Source: Corylus avellana
Taxonomy: Eukaryota > Streptophyta > Magnoliopsida > Fagales > Betulaceae
Assembly (NCBI RefSeq): GCF_901000735.1
Contig: NC_081550.1
Span: 10,876,571-10,940,570 of the forward strand
Direction of reading: 5' to 3'
Length of the DNA stretch: 64,000 nucleotides
Both the position numbers and the translations under genes were made by a program. This document shows positions 59,201 to 64,000 of the stretch, one piece after another (the first letter of the stretch is position 1; each line of letters starts with the position of its first letter). The notes below the pieces were generated by a model that had not been told where the DNA came from, ran no database searches, and saw nothing but the letters and a program-made list of their open reading frames with translations.

Positions 59201-59930
59201 CCCATCAAAATAAATAACTATGGCATAACTTCTTTTTTTTTCTTCTTTTGGGTTAGGCTGTGTAATGTTTGATTCCCTAAAGTTTTTAATTCTGATAAAA
59301 ATCCCAGTGGAATTTATCTCACAATTATTCTACAATGTTGATGTGACAATTCCAATCAATCTTTACGATTATTATTATTTTTTTATATTTTTTTTTATTT
59401 TACAATGATTAATTTAATGATTGGTTTAACTCAACTGTTTTATGGTTGAGGATCTACTTATTAAGCATTTTTTCGCTCACCCTTATTATATTTGTTTTCA
59501 GGTTATAAGCATGAATGAATAGAAGGCCTGAATGGGGAGTTAGAAGGACCATAGACTCATTTCATGAAACATTTTTTTTTCCTTTTATAATAAGTGCACT
59601 AGCACGGAGTCTTTTCTATTTGGATTTTTAAATTATGCTGTTAGTTTTCTTTTGTTTATACCAAATGTTTTCGCATTTAAAATTTTAATATTAAATTTTT
59701 CTTGTGCTTATTTTAATTTTTTCTTTTTATAAAAAAATTAACTCAGCATTTAAATAATTGCTCTGGAAAGCTTTATAATAGTTTGTGTTTTGAGAGATCA
59801 AGTTAGTAAACCTAACCTTAACGGGTTAGGGGCGTTATAGTGAATGTCATCTATGCTTTCTAGTCTTTGCACACGTCTCGGTTGGTAGCTTTGAATGTGA
59901 TTGTAGAGATCAAATGATAGACTCATATTA

Positions 59931-60313
59931 TTATTATCTCTAACAGTTCTCTCCTGTCCTATTATTGTAAATTTTTTATTAAATTTATGAGACTTACGTG
60001 GGTCTCACAAATTTAACAATACATTTGCAAGAATAAGAGCAGAAAAGATCACTAGGGAGGAAAAAAAAAACCTTTTTTCTAGAATTATTGTCTCAAACCT
60101 CAATTCATATTAAGACACGAGTCGTTATTATCTCTAACAGTTTTCTCTTGCCTTATTATTGTAAATTTTTTTATTGAATTTATGAGACTCATGTGGGTCT
60201 CACAAATTTATCGATACGTTTGCAAGAATAAGACGAGAAAAGATCACTAGGGAGGAAAAAAAAATCATTTATCTAGAATTATTGTCTCAAACCTCAATTC
60301 ATATTAAGACACC
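59931..60313. repeat. Direct tandem duplication, period 194 bp
   Basis: ttattatctc at 59931 recurs at 60125, and the two copies align to the end (caattcatattaagacac) with few changes; gtgggtctcacaaattta and gatcactagggaggaaaaaa are shared. It lies about 2 kb upstream of the FRA8-like start. Confidence 0.9.
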
Positions 60314-62368
60314 CGTGACTCCATGAGTCGTTACAACTTACAAGCAACTACGACCAAGTCTTGGTAGACGACAATTCAAAGATAAATAAAAGAAAGAAAA
60401 GTAGACATGAAATGTGACTTCATTTAGATTCCACAATTATTGCATATATTTTGTGCCTTACTTTCTTTATAAGTGCCTTTCTTTTCACTAAAAAAAAAAC
60501 ACAAACAAAAAAACATCTTTTTTGCTGGTGTGAATTCTTTGGTAGGCTTTTTATTTATAAAATTGTATTGCAATCTACGACACCCCAACAAACATTGCGT
60601 TATGGTGGTGCTGTACCTTGCCCTTCAAGAATCTCCAACCGGGGGCATCAAATGCAATTTACGTTCCCCAACCACTCAACCCAGCTGTACACACTGGCCC
60701 CCACTTCAATCTAATGCTCATTAATTACGCACAAAGATCATTATTACACATTGATTTGAACGACATGTTATTATTAAGTCAAGCTTAAATGATAGGGAAA
60801 TGAAATCCGGAGGATTCCAATTGGTGTTTTTAAGAGGGATTAAATGATTATTTAATTTTCTAAAAGGAAATCAAGAGGATACAATTAGTGTTCATAGTCT
60901 TTTTTTTTTTTTTTTTACAATTTTACTATTCTCAAAAACATTGATGGGCTCTTCTCTATTTCTTTTGAAATTGAGAGAATTTTTTTTTTTTTTTTTTTGG
61001 ATAAATAGAATCTAGTTAGTGTTTATAAAATAGCCATTCTAATTTTTTTGAACATTGTTCTTAAAAATATGAGGAGTGCTACACATTTAATTTTTTTTTT
61101 TTTTTTTTTAAATGTTAGTTTCCAAATGATGTGTTACCATCTCATGAGATTTATTATTTTGAAAATTGTGTCATCAACTTATTGGATGATGATACATTAT
61201 TTGAGAATAACTTTTGGAAAGAAAGTCTTGGGATGTCTAGCATTTCCCGAAAAACATTGATTGGCTCCTGTATTTCATTTAAAATGGAGATGATCATTGT
61301 CCAACATATAGAGTTGTGCTATTTTTTCAACTCTTGTTCATTTGTTGTTTAATTTTATTTCAAATCTACTATAAAATTGGTAAGACTTACACGTGAGTCT
61401 TATAAATTTAAGAAAAATGATAAAAATTAGACAAATGATAAAATTCATTTATTTTTTAACCATTTTTTAATCATTTCTGTAGAATGAATGAATTCACCAT
61501 TAAATAATTTAAATTTATGTGAAACAAGATCTTATCTTTCATTTGAACTGGATAATATCTAGTTAGTTATATATGAATGGTATTTGTGTTTTTTCACTTT
61601 TTAAGGAGACAAAAATACCCTTCTAATATAACTAATTAAATATTCTCTAGTTCATTTAAACTTGAGAGGATCCTAATTCAATTTATGTGAAGTTCACAAA
61701 TTTAATGGTTGATCTATTAAATTTATAAAATGAGTTAAAAAAAATGAAAAAAATATTGATCTGAACTGTTTTTCTAAAACTAATTTTTCATCTAATTTTT
61801 CACCCATCTAAAATAATATAAATAGAATTAAATAGAATTTAAAAAAAAAAAAAAATAGGAGAGGAAAAAATAGCATTTCTTATACCATAACAATTAATAC
61901 AGGTAAATACAGTAATGACAAACCGCGGAGGGCGTTTCCGTCATTGAACTCGTCAAAATTCTGAAAGGGCCAAAACATGCATAGAAACCGAGACCTTCGG
62001 CAGCATGTGAACTGAACAAAACACGCCACTTTCTCCCCCTCAGAACAGCAACCTGCAAAACCCTGTTTCTTTTGTTCGCTTGGATTTCTTTATTTTTATA
62101 TTATGGAATTGGAAGCACCAGAACCCAACCAAACCCATTCAAGAAACTGAAGGGATATTATCATTTTTACCAATTTAATATAAATATTTTTTTTATCTTC
62201 TATTTTTTTTATTTTTTGTACCAAAACAAACTCAAACATCCTCTTCAATCACTGTTTCTTCTTTTCCACTTCATCGCAGACCAAGAACCGAAAGCCATAT
62301 TGGAACTACTATCACCTTTCACCTGCCGGGGAGTTCTTCTGGGTTTTCTTGTTCATAAATGAGATGAG
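60314..62368 (+). promoter_or_regulatory. Upstream region of the FRA8-like gene
   Basis: No other gene is supported. AT-rich with several poly-T runs. The last 300 bases are less AT-rich and probably hold the 5' leader. No TATA box is convincing. The ATG at 62369 is preceded by an upstream ATG at 62359 that meets a stop at once. Confidence 0.4.
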
Positions 62369-64000
62369 ATGGGGGAGGTGAGAAGACCCACAAAAAACAG
62401 GGGATTCTATGTGAGGATGAGGCTCTTGCACACCAAAAATGGCAGACCCCAAGAAAAGAACTTCTTTTACAGATACTACAAATGGGTCCTCTGGTTATCC
62501 CTATCCCTCTATCTCTTCAGCTCCTATTTCATCACCAAAGACAACAAACCTCCCCCTCTAGCCAAAACCCGTGTCTCTTCTGCATCTCGCGCTCTCTACG
62601 AGTCCACCAACGCCAGCCTCCTCCAACAACCGATAAGCAATCCAGGTGAAGAATCGTTTTTCCTCCGTCAACCTGTTGCTCAAAATTTTTATTAAGATTT
62701 ATTTTTTTATTTTTTTATTTTTACATTTTATTTATTTTTTTGCAACAGCGTTGTTGAATAACTTGAAGATTTTCGTGTACGAGCTGCCGCCGAATTACAA
62801 CACGGACTGGCTTTCAAACGAGCGGTGCAGCAGCCATTTGTTTGCGGCGGAGGTGGGTATCCACAGAGCCTTGTTAAACAGCGATGTGAGAACTTTTGAT
62901 CCGTATGAAGCCGACTTTTTCTTCGTGCCAGTCTACGTTTCCTGCAACTTCAGCACCGTCAATGGGTTCCCAGCGATTGGGCACGCAAGGAGTCTGATAT
63001 CCTCGGCCGTCCGGCTCATCTCCTCGGAGTACCCGTTCTGGAATCGGACCCGGGGCTCCGACCACGTCTTCGTCGCCTCTCACGACTACGGAGCCTGTTT
63101 CCACGCAATGGTGAGAGGAAAAAATAAAATAAAATAAAATAAATCCAATCTCTTGTATCTGGCTTCTGGGTTTTTGCAAGGGTTTTCTGTGTTCATGATT
63201 ATTGTGTGATGTTTTGTTTTGAAGGAGGACGTGGCGATTGCGGATGGGATCCCTGGGTTCTTGAAGAACTCGATCATATTGCAAACCTTTGGTGTCAAAT
63301 ATAAGCATCCGTGTCAGGATGCGGAGAACGTGCTAATCCCACCATATATTCCGCCGGATAGTGTACAGAAGGCTCTGGAAAATTATCCGGTGAATGGGCG
63401 GCGAGATATTTTCGTATTCTTCAGGGGTAAAATGGAAGTCCACCCAAAGAACGTCAGCGGCCGATTCTACAGCAAGTAATTGGTTCATCATTCCCTCTAA
63501 TCTAATCAAAATCCTAATCATAGCTTTTGTTGTGTGCTAATTGACCGAATTGCCCTCGCGATGTTGATCTATTTCCCGTATTGTTCTTCGTTTTGACTCT
63601 TTCCATTGTATCTTTTTTTGTGGTAGGCGCGTGCGGACGGAGATATGGCGTAAATACAACGGCGACCGGAGGTTTTATCTCAAGAGGCAGAGGTTTGCCG
63701 GTTACCAGTCAGAGATTGCGCGGTCCGTTTTCTGCTTGTGCCCTCTGGGGTGGGCCCCGTGGAGCCCGAGGCTGGTTGAGTCGGTCGTGTTGGGATGCGT
63801 GCCGGTGATCATAGCCGACGGCATTCGGCTGCCCTTCGCCTCGGCCGTGAATTGGACGGAGATATCACTCACGGTTGCCGAAAAGGACGTGGAAAAGTTG
63901 GGGCCGATTCTTGAACACGTGGCGGCGACCAACCTGAGCAACATACAAAAGAATCTGTGGGACCCAAGGAACAGGCGGGCCCTAATGTTCAACAGTCAGG
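62369..64000 (+). CDS. FRA8: FRA8/IRX7-type GT47 glycosyltransferase (xylan reducing-end synthesis), 3' end cut
   Basis: Family role: a Golgi type II membrane enzyme needed for the reducing-end tetrasaccharide of glucuronoxylan in secondary walls (FRA8/IRX7, paralogue F8H). Four exons join in frame: 62369-62645, 62749-63110, 63225-63475, and 63627 to the window edge; all introns are GT-AG. At least 421 codons are seen of roughly 450 expected. The N-terminal tail of 38 residues is basic, and a membrane anchor spans residues 39-55 (WVLWLSLSLYLFSSYFI). The exostosin domain starts at KIFVYELPPNYNTDWL and includes EADFFFVPVYVSCNFSTVNG, PFWNRTRGSDHVFVASHDYG, DIFVFFRGKMEVHPKN, and the conserved RFAGYQSEIARSVFCLCPLG followed by WAPWSPRLVE and CVPVIIADGIRLPF, the usual nucleotide-sugar-binding half. 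No stop or frameshift appears. F8H rather than FRA8 is possible. G+C is clearly higher than in the surroundings. Confidence 0.92.

Larger units (their letters stand above)
55792..59839 (+). mobile_element. Outer solo-LTR-like element interrupted by nested LTR pieces
   Basis: The left end TGTAATACCCCG at 55792 and the right end GGGGCGTTATA at 59829-59839 form the inverted TGTAACGCCCC/GGGGCGTTACA-type termini of a common plant LTR class. The left part (to 56420) includes a leader-like stretch homologous to 41960-42060. The right part resumes after about 59200-59420. No target-site duplication is evident. Between them lie minus-orientation LTRs. Confidence 0.55.

Noticed and set aside
62874..63308. 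Minus-strand ORFs over the FRA8-like gene (also 63086-63298 and 63702-63992)
   Set aside because: Antisense shadows of higher-G+C coding exons; the plus strand carries the full GT47 match.
1..64000. CRISPR arrays, operons, bacterial-type promoters or terminators
   Set aside because: The window is plant nuclear DNA with spliced genes; no regular repeat-spacer array is present.

Overview
This is nuclear DNA of a flowering plant. The genes have GT-AG introns, the background is very AT-rich, and the class of genes is typical of eudicots: TIR-NBS-LRR resistance genes (absent from grasses), a FRA8/IRX7-type GT47 glycosyltransferase, tRNA-derived SINEs, LINEs with DUF4283-like ORF1, and LTR elements with tRNA-Met or tRNA-Asp primer sites. 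A woody eudicot, perhaps Fagales, is my guess from the style of the repeats; nothing here proves it. Four runs of exactly 100 N are assembly gaps of unknown true size.

Layout. 1-1.9 kb: 5' end of a Copia-type element, minus strand. 5.2-15 kb: palindromic CACTA-like repeat, a decayed LINE with both ORFs, then two LTR-element pieces lying head to head. 15.06-16.66 kb: decayed endogenous pararetrovirus piece (RNase H end, then an overlapping second ORF). 16.7-27.5 kb: three tandemly duplicated small secreted-peptide genes (A and B plausible, C broken), with MITEs, a SINE and a 0.86-kb inverted-repeat element between them. 28.7-33.5 kb: nearly complete TIR-NBS-LRR gene with two nonsense codons and one frameshift. 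36.7-38.2 kb: second copy of its first two exons, sharing the first nonsense codon. 38-47 kb: gene-free, with hAT-like, LTR-like, SINE and MITE sequences. 48.2-53.1 kb, minus strand: three 3' exons of the ribosome-biogenesis gene UTP11, whose 4.5-kb intron is filled with nested LINEs. 55.4-59.8 kb: nested LTRs. 62.4-64.0 kb: four exons of a FRA8/IRX7 gene running off the right edge.

Only the FRA8-like gene looks clearly intact. UTP11 reads in frame across its three visible exons, but its 5' exons were not found. The peptide cluster and the TIR-NBS-LRR pair are local duplicates that are diverging and decaying. The least explained system is the secreted-peptide cluster. Copy B predicts a 100-residue precursor with a signal peptide, a proline-rich middle made of repeated exon modules, and a C-terminus with an Asp-Tyr start and a final His-Asn, like sulfated peptide hormones.
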